DNA from: Ambrosia x helenae
Lineage: Eukaryota > Streptophyta > Magnoliopsida > Asterales > Asteraceae
Assembly (NCBI GenBank): GCA_030844895.1
Contig: CM061226.1
Span: 114,872,574 to 114,936,573, forward strand
Reading direction: 5' to 3'
Length of the DNA: 64,000 bases
The translations under genes were made by a program, and so were the position numbers. The number at the start of each line of letters is the position of its first letter. The stretch's first letter is position 1. Positions 24,441-35,911 of the stretch are shown piece after piece. The notes below the pieces were generated by a model. The model did no database searches, was not told the DNA's origin, and was given only the letters and a program-made list of their open reading frames with translations.

Positions 24441-25205
24441 ATATTGAAGAAACAAATAGTCTTACCCTCCGGGTAGGGATGATAAGACGATTGTATTCAA
24501 CATGGTTGATCCTTCACTAGCAGTTCTAGATTGAATGACCTGCAAACAACAGCTGGCGTGGGTAGGGAGATGACTACACAAGGCATGCCTACATGGAAAC
24601 CCTTCACCATTGTCGCCTAAAAACCCACACCAACCAATAGAATCAACTCCTTCACCCCCACAAACACTAACAACAACTCCCCTACACCCAAACACCATCA
24701 ACATCCACGACGACACCACCATATCCCACAAACAAACAACATCGCCGACCTCAACCCCACCCCCACCAAGAACCACCACCCTTCTCCCACCTTCAACAAC
24801 CGCCTTCACCACCAAAACCACTAGCAGACCCTCCGTCTTCATCCACCCAACAACCGCAAAGACCCAAACTCCCTTAACCCACCCACAACCACCACCATAA
24901 ACCACCGTCTCATTCAACGAAACAACAACCACCACCATATTCTACACCAAAACAACCACCACCACCATAAAACTCTTTACAGCCTCCACCGGCAGCCTTC
25001 GCCATATCAGCCACCACTATGTCTTCATCTTCATGAGGATGTTTATATAGAGAGGGAGATAGAGAGAAAAAAATTGTTTGGTTTTAAAAAAAAAAGAGAG
25101 AGAGAGAGAAAGAAGGAACATAATATAAAAAAAAGAGAAAAAGGATCTAGAAGTTGTCAAACTTGGGAAAAAGAAAATGATTAATTTTTTTATACAAATA
25201 CCCTT
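24441..25205. other. CCA-rich low-complexity stretch
   Basis: From about 24600 to 25015 the + strand is dominated by CCACCA-type sequence and can be read as a Thr/Pro-rich frame of 96 codons (24610-24900). The composition explains the open frame and no domain is visible, so I do not call a gene. An AG/GA-rich purine run follows at 25050-25110. Confidence 0.4.
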
Positions 25206-25214
25206 TGTCACACC

Positions 25215-25947
25215 CCGACAGCTAGGGCTGTTCACGAGCCGAGCCGATCTGAGCGTAGCTTTGCTCATGCTCGGCTTGTTTACAAACCGAATCGAGCGGA
25301 GCGGCTCGTTTACAATCGAGCCGAAAACCGAACGAGCATTCTTCAAGCGCAAATTTTCTGAGCGAGCGCCGAGCGAGAATCGAGCGAAGAGTAATTTGGA
25401 CGATCATAAAATTAGGATGTTCCTTCGATGTTTTCATTGTCGGTAACAACTAGTGTCCGAGGATGAGGCTTAGAATGAGGCTGGTGAGGCGATGTGCATA
25501 TGTCAGAGAACAGTTGTTGCATTGTGACGTCTGGTGATATCAAGCGGAAATTAGCGATGGACGACTAATAACATAAAGAAGTCGAGACTGTCACCTCATG
25601 ACTTATGTTTTACTATTAAATCTATTGTTAAAGTTTTTATTGAGTTAAGTGCGTTAGTTATATTTTATTTGCATATGCTGAGTCAAATCCAATAGAATGT
25701 TATATATAAAGCCATAATTTTATCTATAAATTGTGTGTATATTTTATAATTAAATATATAATAAATAAATAAAAAATTATTCGAGCCGAACCGAGTCGAG
25801 CATACCTTTGCTCGTGCTTGGCTCATTTACAAACCGAACTGAGCCGATCGCTCATTTACAACCGAGCGTAAGATTGAGCGAGCATTTTCCGAGCGAGCGA
25901 CGATTGATCCACGAGCGACGAGCGATTTGAACAGCCCTACCGACAGC
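25215..25947. mobile_element. Non-autonomous hAT element, 717 bp
   Basis: The body is 25223-25939. It starts TAGGGCTGTTCA and ends TGAACAGCCCTA, a perfect 12-base inverted repeat. CCGACAGC is repeated exactly on both sides (25215-25222 and 25940-25947). Subterminal GAGCGAGC and GAGCCGA motifs are abundant at both ends. No transposase frame is present. It lies in sequence beginning TGTCACACCCCGACAGC near 25207, which looks like the start of a gypsy-type LTR. Confidence 0.88.
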
Positions 25948-28020
25948 GCAGAAAACAAGTCATGAGGTTAAGTAAGTTGTTACCACAAAACTTTAGCAAA
26001 TCACACAAATGATACTAATGGACATCTTACAAACACCCTTTAGTTAAACACATTTAAGTTCCAAGGTCAAAGAAGTTTAAAAACATGTTCAACTAAGATG
26101 AAGCGAAAATAAAAGTAAATATTGTTTTACAAAACAAAACATGGTCTTAAAAAGTTTTATGGTCCCCTCATCATGTCCATAAGTAGTGCGTGCTAAACCA
26201 ACACTCTTGACCCTTATGCATCAGTACTTGAAAAATGCTTAAAATATCAAAAAAAAAAAAAAATGTTGGCGAGTTCACAAGTTTTAAGGCAAATACACAT
26301 ATTTCCTTGTTTAAAAACGTATGATTGAGTACGACTAAGCTGAGAACCAAGTAGACTAGCTAGGTCATACACGCATAATCGCAACCTAAGGCTCTTAATC
26401 AAACCACAACTTTTCTTCCTAAACCTGGCCTCCCTGAGGAACTTTTAATAGAATATGCTCTCCCATAAGGCGCAACACGACTGTCCTGGGGAGGGGCGTC
26501 AACCCAATAGATCTACTAAAATAATCTACGCTCTAAACCAAGAGCTAATGATTAAGAAATGCAGGGAAGTATCCTCCCGGAGGGATAGACGGCGTCCTAG
26601 ATGCACACGTCGTGCACCTACCAAATGTCATCATATGTTCTATATAGTTCTAATCTACCCATCATACAAGCATGTTAATCCCCCGATTGTAAAACGTTCA
26701 AAAACATTTAAAAGAAAAGGGTCCGTGAAACTCACCTCAAGCGTAGCAACAAGCAATTCCTAGTCCAAGCCACAATCTGTTTCTAACAATACCCTATTAT
26801 TCAAAGGGCTATTTTAGCAAACATTCAAAGTCTGTCCAAGTTATTCACCAAAATTCCATCGACTTAGTTTAATAAAAAAGATTTGAATTTTCATGAACCC
26901 TTACCCCATGGACTCATTGGTGACCTTGACGAATGGTTAAGTTTTAGATCGCACGTCCATGCATATCGCGTCTAATTACTCGACTCTTAGGTTTACACTT
27001 ATATGTTCACACATATATCATTTCAAGTCAAATTCTACATAACCCGACTTAGTAAACCTTATCAATCCATCATAATCAAATATACACACGTAGCACATAA
27101 ATTCACACGGTTACTACATTTAAGACTCGTTTTCCATAAAAAGTCGTTTTCTACTAAAAACATGGCCATTCTTAGTAAACCTCACGTTACATAAAGAACG
27201 CATAAACTTTAGGGAAATAATCCAAGTAATCAACTTACGAGTCACATATCACATAGATTCACACAATTCATTCAATTTATCCACCTATGCTAACACATCG
27301 TCCTATCGCCTAGTAAGACATGTTCTAGCAATTTTCATCGCATACAAGTTCTCAATGTCACATATCAACCTATGTACATTATATGAACTTAATTTCCATC
27401 CTAGGACCTGCATATAAACCACAAAACAAGACTAAATTCGTTGCTCTAAAACAGTCACATAATCTAGCCTTTACGCGCCTCAAAAATCACATTTCGGTGA
27501 CTTTTATCACATAATTTTGCACTGTAAGCATCCGTTAACATGGAAAACTTATTATACATCCTAAATGATGACTTTTATACACATTTTTACACTAAACAAG
27601 CTGTTTTACATCATACCTGGAAATAAGTGTTTTTAGTGCATAAAACTTGTCGAAAACAAACGTTTTCGCGCATCTTTTGCAAAGACGTTTAGGTTTTTAC
27701 ATTAGGAATTTCATGAACACTTAATCACACATCATTTTACTTCAAAATAAGTCATATAAACCTGATTAAAATCTGTTTTGAAAAATTCGTTTCAAAAGCT
27801 TGTATTTTGGCGTTTTAAGCCGAAAAACGCGACTTGATCGTATATGCAATGTCTCCCAAGCGTGTAGATCATTATTAAGTTTAAATACTCTATTTTAGAC
27901 TCATCAAAACCCTCAAATCATTATTATGATGAGATCTATCATAAGTACAAAATAATCCAAAAACCCATCAACAAACATGCACGAAACATGAACATATTGA
28001 TTAATTAAGCCACATTTCAA
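25948..28020. other. Probable decayed LTR-retrotransposon sequence
   Basis: This stretch continues the TGTCACACCCCGAC start seen before the hAT insertion. It has the look of a long gypsy-type LTR but shows no paired LTR, no gag or pol motif and no gene. An A run lies near 26251-26264. Confidence 0.3.
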
Positions 28021-28023
28021 CTA

Positions 28024-28370
28024 GGGCTGTCAATTCAGACACGAACACGATAACCTGACATGAACCTACACGATTTTAACAGGTTTCGTATCTATAACAG
28101 GTCGACACGTTAAGACCTGTTTATTTTCATGCCGTGTTCGTGTTTACATGTTTCGTGTTCGTGTCGTATCGTGTTCGTGTCTTAACAAGTCTTATCGTGG
28201 CTTATCGTGTTTCTTATCATGTCTTGTCATGTCTTATCGTGTCTTGTCTTGACATGTTAACCAGCTTTACTAGGTGTTCCTTATCGTGTCTTATCGTGTT
28301 AACCTGTTATACACAGGTTTGTGTCGTGTTTATAGGTTTCGTGTTCGTGTCTTAACAGATACAACCACAT
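28024..28370. repeat. hAT-like terminus with CGTGTTCGTGTC repeats
   Basis: The left end TAGGGCTGTCAATTCAGAC is a typical hAT terminus. It is followed by many copies of CGTGTTCGTGTC and TATCGTGTCTTATC. A matching right terminus was not found, so the element is truncated or heavily decayed. Confidence 0.45.
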
Positions 28371-29069
28371 ACCGTTTATATATCTAGATCATCTAAATCA
28401 TAAAAATTTCATTTTACATCAGATCCTAAACTCTTTTGAAAACCCACTTGCATGTTACAAAATCTTGAAGATCTGTGTATTTTTAATCACCCAATCAACA
28501 AGAAAACTATCCTACACACATACATGTATACACGACATACATACACACATACATGCACCACCCTTTTAACCATTTTCTCATTCCCATTCTTTCTTTTCTA
28601 AAACACGTTATTATTTGATGAAAAAACCTCCCTAAAACATAAAATATAAAAGATTTGGTGTAAGTATTAGTTCAAGAATCTCACCTTTGAAGAACACTTC
28701 AAAATGGTGGAGTTTGATGCTTAAATACTCTAAAAATCTCTATCAAAGTTAATCACTATATATCATCTTAGAGATACAGTTTCTAAAACATTAACTGATT
28801 AGAAAAAACAAGTTACATTTAGATGGTGGGTAAGCGGGCAACAAGCTGCGCCGCTATCCCCTTTTGAATCGCAAAGTCTATCCTGCTAAACACAAACCCT
28901 TGGTTCTTAGGGCTCTGCGAGTCACCGTGGACCACATTCTGCACTCGTTTCAGAAACCGTACTGCCTCAGGGCCAGGGATCCAAACTCTTGTTTTTTGAA
29001 GGTTTTAGCTCCAAATCATCAAAAACACATCATAACTCAACAATCCATAGTTGTTTTTGTGAAAGATTA

Positions 29070-29105
<36 letters not shown>

Positions 29106-29300
29106 TCTATGATGATGATGAGGATGTTACGGTTTGGGAGGGAGAGAAATAGAGGGGGAGTATGGAGAGTTTTCCTTATGTGTGTAAATGAGTGTGTAAG
29201 AATGATCTTGAGTGTGTGTTGTGTAGATGTTTCAATGTAAATGATTTACATTAAATATTAATGGTTAATAATAATTGATAATAATCTATGTTACCTTATT
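28371..29300. other. Unassigned sequence
   Basis: No convincing gene was seen. A 33-base A run lies at 29070-29101, where a frame reading through it is not credible. The GC-richer piece 28830-29000 has a short open frame that I cannot assign. Confidence 0.35.
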
Positions 29301-30495
29301 AAGGAGGAGAGATGGCCTCAAAGGTAATTTTACACCAACTTTAAGATGGGAGTTGAAAGGACTCTTCACAAATGTGTAATCTTTGATCACTTTCTTCCAT
29401 TTGTGCCCTTATGTATAAGTTATAATGCTCATTGTATATATCACTAATGCAACCAAAGATCCATTGAAAATGAACGACAACATTTAACTAATGGGGATTT
29501 CAATCAATTGAAGTTATGGTTTTGCATCGGTTAGAGAAACCAATAGTTGCTTACCAGTTACCATACCTTCAATTGCCCCCACCCACCTCCCAAATTGTTT
29601 CCTTCGCTCACTATTTTTCTCTAAAGCCATTTCCTTCGAGTATTATTAGAATGTCTGAATTTTGTTACAAATTCTCTGGTTGATTTTCCTGGTATGCACC
29701 TTTCTAATATAGGTCAGATGCACAAACCTTTGTTATATTTTTTTCTATTTATAAATAATCCATATGTTAAATAAATTTGATTATCAAACTTTATTGTTAT
29801 TAACATTTTTTTGTATAATAATATGAATTTAGCAAACAAAAAAAAATGAGTTTGAACCCATTTGTGGTGACCTCTAACCCATTTCATGTGTTTTGTTTAT
29901 AGGTGAATGTATTGGCTTCACATACTTGATAAGTTGGGGACACATGACTTAAAACGGTAGTTGCATTTTTGTTAAGTTTTGACCAGTTAAGAGACTCATA
30001 TCTTATTATGATTTGGTCACTAAATGTACGATTGATTTGTATGTAAATATGTCAAACTTAGCACTATTTACATTCGGGCTTACATGACTCAAGGAATTCG
30101 GATGCAATGGAGTCTTTCACTAGATGTATGCACGTCATTAGTGCCTGTGTATGTATCACTGAAGTAGAATGATTCATTTTTTTTAGTGTTATGGATGTGA
30201 TGCTTGTACGGTTGCTAAGATATATTTTGCAAAGAAAGAAACGGTAGAATGTTGTGCTTGGAATTAGAGGTACACAAAAACCATGATTCCTGCCCAGAAA
30301 CGACCCGCTGATACGGACCAGTTTCATGCTCAGGTTTAGCAAAAAATAACCATTATAATCTTTAAAAACATTCTATACGAATGACAATACTAACCAAAAT
30401 ACTATACAATATATCGTGAGATGATTAACTAACGATTACGAGTATTGTGTTGAAATTTGTAGACGCCGCAGCATCGCGCGGGTCTTTTACTAGTA
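29301..30495 (+). mobile_element. Possible Helitron 3' end near 30494
   Basis: The sequence GCCGCAGCATCGCGCGGG at about 30464-30482 can fold back. It is followed 8 bases later by CTAG and then T, the form of a Helitron 3' terminus. No convincing 5' TC end was found, so only the 3' end is supported and the left limit here is nominal. Confidence 0.35.
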
Positions 30496-31200
30496 TTATA
30501 TGAGGGTGGGGTGTGTGTTTATATTTTTTTTATAAACTTTATAACATAAAACGCATACCTTGTATTTTTATAAAAACCCAATATGTTAAATAACTAAGGT
30601 TTTTACCCATTTGACCAATAATAATATTCCCCATCTAAAAATATTTATTTTAACTAATTTGATTATATTAGGGGGTTCCGTAGTGTACCGGGTCTCGTAC
30701 TCGCGTTAAACTTTAAAACGCACAATAATTAGATCATAGCGATTGAAAAACTATCAAACATACTCTTTATTGGTTTTAATAATATTTTCATCATGAAAAT
30801 ATTATTCCATGCCAAACCAAGCATTACGGGTCAAAACTAGACTTTTTAAAGTTAATCGGGTTGTCACCAATGTTCAATACGGGTAATTTATCGCTCCGCG
30901 ATACGGAAATTTCTAAAATTCACCATAAATTTTATAAAATGTTTGGACTTTGCTAATACATTTTTAAAAACTCTAATCATCACCAATTAAATCTAACACA
31001 CAATTTTTGGTATTTATTTAATAATTATATTACTGTATGGATAGTACCTTAAATCTGGCAGTTGTCACACCATTTATTATTAAAACACCAAATTAATATG
31101 TGTTACAATTTGACTCGCTCATAGGATTTTTCAAGTTCTCTCAACTTACAAAGATTCTTAAGGAAATCAAATCTAAGTTATATTATATAATAAATAAATA
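30496..31200. other. AT-rich spacer
   Basis: No gene or repeat end recognised. Confidence 0.4.
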
Positions 31201-31860
31201 TTTTTTTTAACGGCCAACAGAAATTTTGTTGATCACCCAAGCTAACGGGGTACTAGCAAATACCCAAGTACAACTGATATACAACACACCTAGATAACCA
31301 CGAAGACAATGATAAAAGAAAAAAAAAACTACTGACCAAACTATACATATCACCTAATATTTGAAACATTGAAACTTTGCCATTTATTTCAATCCAATTG
31401 ACAACTTTTCGATCTTGCCTTTACCCACAGATAACTCCTCGGTTTGATTTCACCATAAATGACTGTAGCGATCTTGTTTTTGGTTTAAAGTCACCTCGTG
31501 CGGTATTTCCAAATGCACCATATAGATGTTAAACATACCGCATAAAACGCCTTCTTCAAATATTTTGATCCTCCACAGTAGTATTCGTGTAATAACATGA
31601 GATCTCTGAACTCGAACGCGTAAATGTTATCCACCTTACACCATTGCGATATTAGATGCCATATTGATTGCGCCATATCACATGTTAAGAATAAGTGTTC
31701 TACGGTCTCTGGATAATCATCACATATCGGACAAGAATTTGACCCAATTTTATGTTTCGTCTATTGAGAGCCGTCTTCGTAGGTATACTCTCAAGAACCG
31801 CTCTCCAAGAATTTTTAACTATGCATCTTTTACAAACTTTTATATATACAAGAAAAAAAA
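31201..31860 (-). mobile_element. 5'-truncated LINE fragment
   Basis: On the minus strand the zf-RVT-like block CPIC...ETVEHLFLTC appears near 31650-31730. One frameshift separates it from MAQSIWHLISQWCKV (31676 onward). A T run at 31200-31208 is the poly(A) tail on the opposite strand. It resembles the fragment at 19361-19935 in layout. Confidence 0.6.
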
Positions 31861-32296
31861 TAAAAATATTTTGGATTCTAAAAGAACCATATTCATTTTA
31901 GGTCAAAAACATTTATATGCGGTCCTCTATCTGATGTATCTGGTGTGGATGTCCCACGTGGAGTCATGAGGATGCGGTCACTGTCATTCCCGCTCATCTC
32001 ACGGTTATTTAAAAAAAATTAAATTAAACTTGATACATTTTCATGGCGCCGTCACTTTCAAGCATCCAAAAAACTCAAAATTTAAATTTTCCAAACCCCT
32101 CCACGTCATCCACTACACGCAAAGTCTCCTTTTTTATTTTTGTTTTCCCCTCTTTACCATAAAAATTACTATAAAAACAAATCAATTAAAAGTTCGTGAC
32201 TTCTATCTTTTATATTATCTTTATTTCTTTATGGTAACTTAATTAATTTATTAATGTATTTAACAATAACAATAACAATAATCTAAGCCAATGAGT
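31861..32296. other. AT-rich spacer
   Basis: No gene recognised. Confidence 0.4.
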
Positions 32297-32550
32297 TATT
32301 GGTGGAATAGCCAATGATTTCCAGCTTAGCTGGTTTGAGGTAGGGTGGGTTTTCCCTTTGGGGTTTTAATCCTAGGGGGAGGTCATAGGTTCGATCCATG
32401 CACACCATAAAAAAATTCCCCGTGACAGTTTGAGCTTAGGCAAGGAGGACACCGATGCGTGGGTAGAGATTTGAACTTGAGACTAATAGGTTAGGGTTGT
32501 ATAAGGATTTCCATTGATCTAAACCTTTAAAAAAAAGCTATTGGTGGAAT
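32297..32550 (+). mobile_element. tRNA-derived SINE with a 12-bp target duplication
   Basis: TATTGGTGGAAT is repeated at 32297-32308 and 32539-32550. The body has an A-box-like TTAGCTGGTTTGAGG near 32326, a B box GGTTCGATCC near 32388 and an A run at 32529-32536. It is longer (about 230 bp) than the SINE at 20545, so it belongs to another family. Confidence 0.75.
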
Positions 32551-32579
32551 GATTGGGGAAATACTTGGTGTTCGTTATG

Positions 32580-32860
32580 ACCCAAATTTATTTCTTAGTC
32601 TCCTCATTACTTTCTATGGCATCCAGGCAATAATGGGGACAAACGTGTCGAGAAGCATTCGATACTGAGCCGCGCCTCGGTTTTCACCCGGCTGTTACTC
32701 CAGCGAGAAAATTCGTGTGAAGGCAGTATGGTTTCGGGGGAACGCTGAAACCAAGTCTGATACACCAGCGCGAACCCGATTAAAACAACGTAGTCTGTGA
32801 CAGACGTTGAGCAGTCTGACATTATGTCACTTATATGAAAGTCATCATTAAAAAAAATAA
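32580..32860 (-). repeat. Dispersed repeat (copy B)
   Basis: This is the inverse-oriented relative of 20195-20500. On the minus strand it reads CAGACTACGTTG, then GGTTCGCGCTGG, then a CAGCGTTCC block. It sits about 30 bp after a SINE, while copy A sits shortly before one. The element type is unknown to me. Confidence 0.45.
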
Positions 32861-33920
32861 CAATAATCTAATAATCACTACATTATTTTGGGTACTTTAT
32901 ATATTTATTAGATTAGATATTAACACTTAGCAATTTTTAGTCATTTGTTGTCATTCGTGGAAAAATGAGATTTAAGTAGAATACTGATGAAACCAAATAA
33001 CTTTTGTATCCATTTTTTGTTTTAAATCTGATACATAAAAAAAACATGTAATGGACTACCCAACTTTTTTTTTTTTTTTTTTTCTAAAATTTTTTATCAA
33101 TATAAACGCTACATAATATTATGCGGTTATCATGTTTTCATACTTTAAGTTGGCTATGCATTGAATGTTATGTGGTCCTTAAAATAACGATTGATTAATG
33201 AATATAATATATAATTTTCATCGTTTATTTTTATACCATTACTGTGTTAATTAAATGCTATTCTTCTAAATATTTCAAACAATAAGGGTGGGCAAGACGT
33301 TCAATTGAAATATTTTCAATTTAACTTATTTACATCAATCATTTACTGTCATATTATTTCACTGAAACACAGTTTTGGAGATAACTCTACTTTGAACCAC
33401 CTAAGCCATAAAAAACAAAAACTCTCACTCTTAACACACTCGTGATATAACACCTGTACTGGTAATGCCCCGCCCTCTCTAATTGATTGAAGCAAGTTAT
33501 CGTATAAATCTATAAACTTGGATTACCGTGTTGAGCAATAAATATAAAAAAAAATGATACATTGAAGTCGGATAAATTGTGATGCAAGCATATTTCAAAA
33601 ATAGTTTTCTTTTTCAATCGAAATATTTAATATACATAGAAATAAAATAATGTGTTTTAATTATTCGAGCCTTGGATTCTAATCATAATCATGCTTGAGT
33701 TTAAATATAACATTTTTGCCGTTATAAGGGAGCATGTTAATTTAAAAAACAAAATAGTGTCAAATAACCTATAAAATATATAACGTGCTTTTCAATTATT
33801 GATTGGTTCAAATTTACGTATTTGTTGATGAATCTGTAGTCCATTATTCGGTGGCGGATTCAAAATTAATTTTTAAGGGGAAGACTTTTGCCTACAAATT
33901 ATCAAGGGGCGCACGCCTCC
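32861..33920. other. AT-rich spacer
   Basis: No gene recognised. A T run lies near 33065-33083. Confidence 0.4.
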
Positions 33921-34746
33921 TTCGCATGGAGGGCTGTAAACAAACCAAACGTTTAGCGAACAGTTCGTGAAAATGTTCAGTGGGAAGTTCGTTTTTGTTC
34001 GGTTGTTTATTAAATAAACGAACATAGACAAACATGAACAGAGGTCACGTTCGTTCATTTATGTTCGTGAACGTTCGTTAACGTGCTCGTTTATGTTTGT
34101 TTGTATTCGATCGTTCATTAGGTTTTTAATTTTTTTATTTCTAATTTAAGTACTTCAAATTTCTTAGTGTTATATTATTTAATATATATTAGTGTATCAC
34201 ATATTAATATTACTTTAACTATTTTATATAACTGTTAGTTTAGGTTGATTAAATGAGGGTTTCAAGTTTAATACGGTAACTTTATGTTTTTATGAGACAT
34301 TATGTGATCAAGATTATGTCAATTATATTTGGGTTATTAGATTAGTATATTTTAGCTGGACAATGTTTGTGATGAAAATTTTGGAATTTAATATGTGTTA
34401 GTTTGTGCTCGGTTTTGTTTATTAATGCATGTTTCTGTTCCTTTACGTTCATTTGTTTTGTTTTTTTTTGTGTTCGATTTTGCCCGATAACTAAATTTAA
34501 CAAATAAAGACAAATGAACACGAATACGTTCGTTTCCTTAACCAACGAACACGAACAGAAGCCTCGTTCGATAATTGTTCATTAACAGTTCGTGAACACG
34601 TTATTTCCTTAACAAACAAACACGAATGAAAAATCTCGTTCCACAAGTGTTCATGAACAGTTTGTGAACATGCTATTTCCTTAATAAACGAACACGAACA
34701 AGGGCATGTCGTATTCGTTTAGTTCGTTTACAACCCTATTCGCATG
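33921..34746. mobile_element. Non-autonomous hAT element, 810 bp
   Basis: The body is 33929-34738. Left end GGGCTGTAAACAAAC faces right end GTTTACAACCCTA. TTCGCATG is repeated exactly at 33921-33928 and 34739-34746. The inside has many GTTCGT/ACGAAC motifs near both ends and no transposase. It is related in motif content to the element at 54263-54809. Confidence 0.85.
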
Positions 34747-35362
34747 TATGTAGGTCCGTCAAATATAATATAAATGTTATTATAAACTGAATACAATTAA
34801 GTTTTTGTAAATGTTGTAGATAATAGATTTATATTAAAACATATAAATAAATATATAATGTTATAATGACATTGTAGCGAATCAATGCCAACCAAAGAAC
34901 ATCGGTATTATGTAAACTAATATCGGTCTTTCTTTGTATGGTTTTGATCGATATAAAACACTTACTCGAGTCCTATTTTGCATATCACAACTATACTTTT
35001 TGGGTCACACGAGACAACTTTATGTAACTGAACCATCGTAATTAAATTTTACTTTTTGTAATACAAATAATATTTTACCAAACTGATATCATCCGAACAT
35101 CATTCATATCGATACTGTATTCATTTGTATGGTTTCAATAAAAACCAATTTCAAACACCTTTTACTAACCGTATCGAAACGTACGTAACTTTCTAACTCG
35201 TAATTTCACGTTTATAGCTTTCATTTATAATATTATAAACATTATATTTTTTTATATATATACACCAAATTTCCACTTCATCACACAAAAATTTGACTAG
35301 CTATATAACCAAAACATATATTAAAAACTATAACAAAAATAGAATGATATCTTATTAAACAA

Positions 35363-35408
<46 letters not shown>

Positions 35409-35500
35409 TCACATTAAAAGTTGAAACATTAATTACATGTGTAATGTAATATAGATTCAGTCTTAGCTAAAATTAAATAAAGACAATTACTTCTATTTTT
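34747..35500. other. AT-rich region with (AAT)n microsatellite
   Basis: An (AAT)n run of about 15 units lies at 35363-35407. The rest is AT-rich sequence upstream of the kinesin gene with no clear element. Confidence 0.6.
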
Positions 35501-35911
35501 AAATTGTTCACTTACCTCCCTCCCACTATCCTTCTTATTCTTTCCCGGTCACTCTCTCTCTACCATTTGCAGATCGTGTTTTGTCGTAAACCAGAAGAAA
35601 CACACACACATACACACACTCTACACCACACAGTTTCTCTCTCTAAACCTATACATTCAACTCATTCTCTCTCTACAACAGCTTTAAACCAAATACATAT
35701 ACTGTGACTTTCTCTCTCTACAATACCTTTCAATCACTCACCGACTGCAACAACAAACAAACAATGCTCGATACTTCGATTTACTTCCAATAATAATAAT
35801 AATAAATAACAATAATAATAATAATAATAATAATAATCTGGCAGCATGTGGATGACCTCTGACATACCCTAACCGTGTCAGATTATTGAATCTACTGAGT
35901 TGAATCGGTCA
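35501..35911 (+). promoter_or_regulatory. Kinesin leader with CT-rich tract, (AAT)n and two uORFs
   Basis: The likely 5' leader is rich in TCTCTC from about 35520 to 35720. It has two short upstream ORFs: nine codons plus stop at 35764-35793 and eight plus stop at 35846-35872. An interrupted (AAT)n run lies between them. The main ATG is at 35912, in frame with the upstream codons TTG AAT CGG TCA, which contain no ATG. Confidence 0.5.

Noticed and set aside
24462..24938. 158-codon minus-strand and 96-codon plus-strand open frames
   Set aside because: Both arise from CCA/TGG-rich low-complexity sequence. No domain, start context or splice structure supports a gene.
28864..29240. Open frames with a poly-lysine run
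   Set aside because: They depend on a 33-base A run; no recognisable domain.
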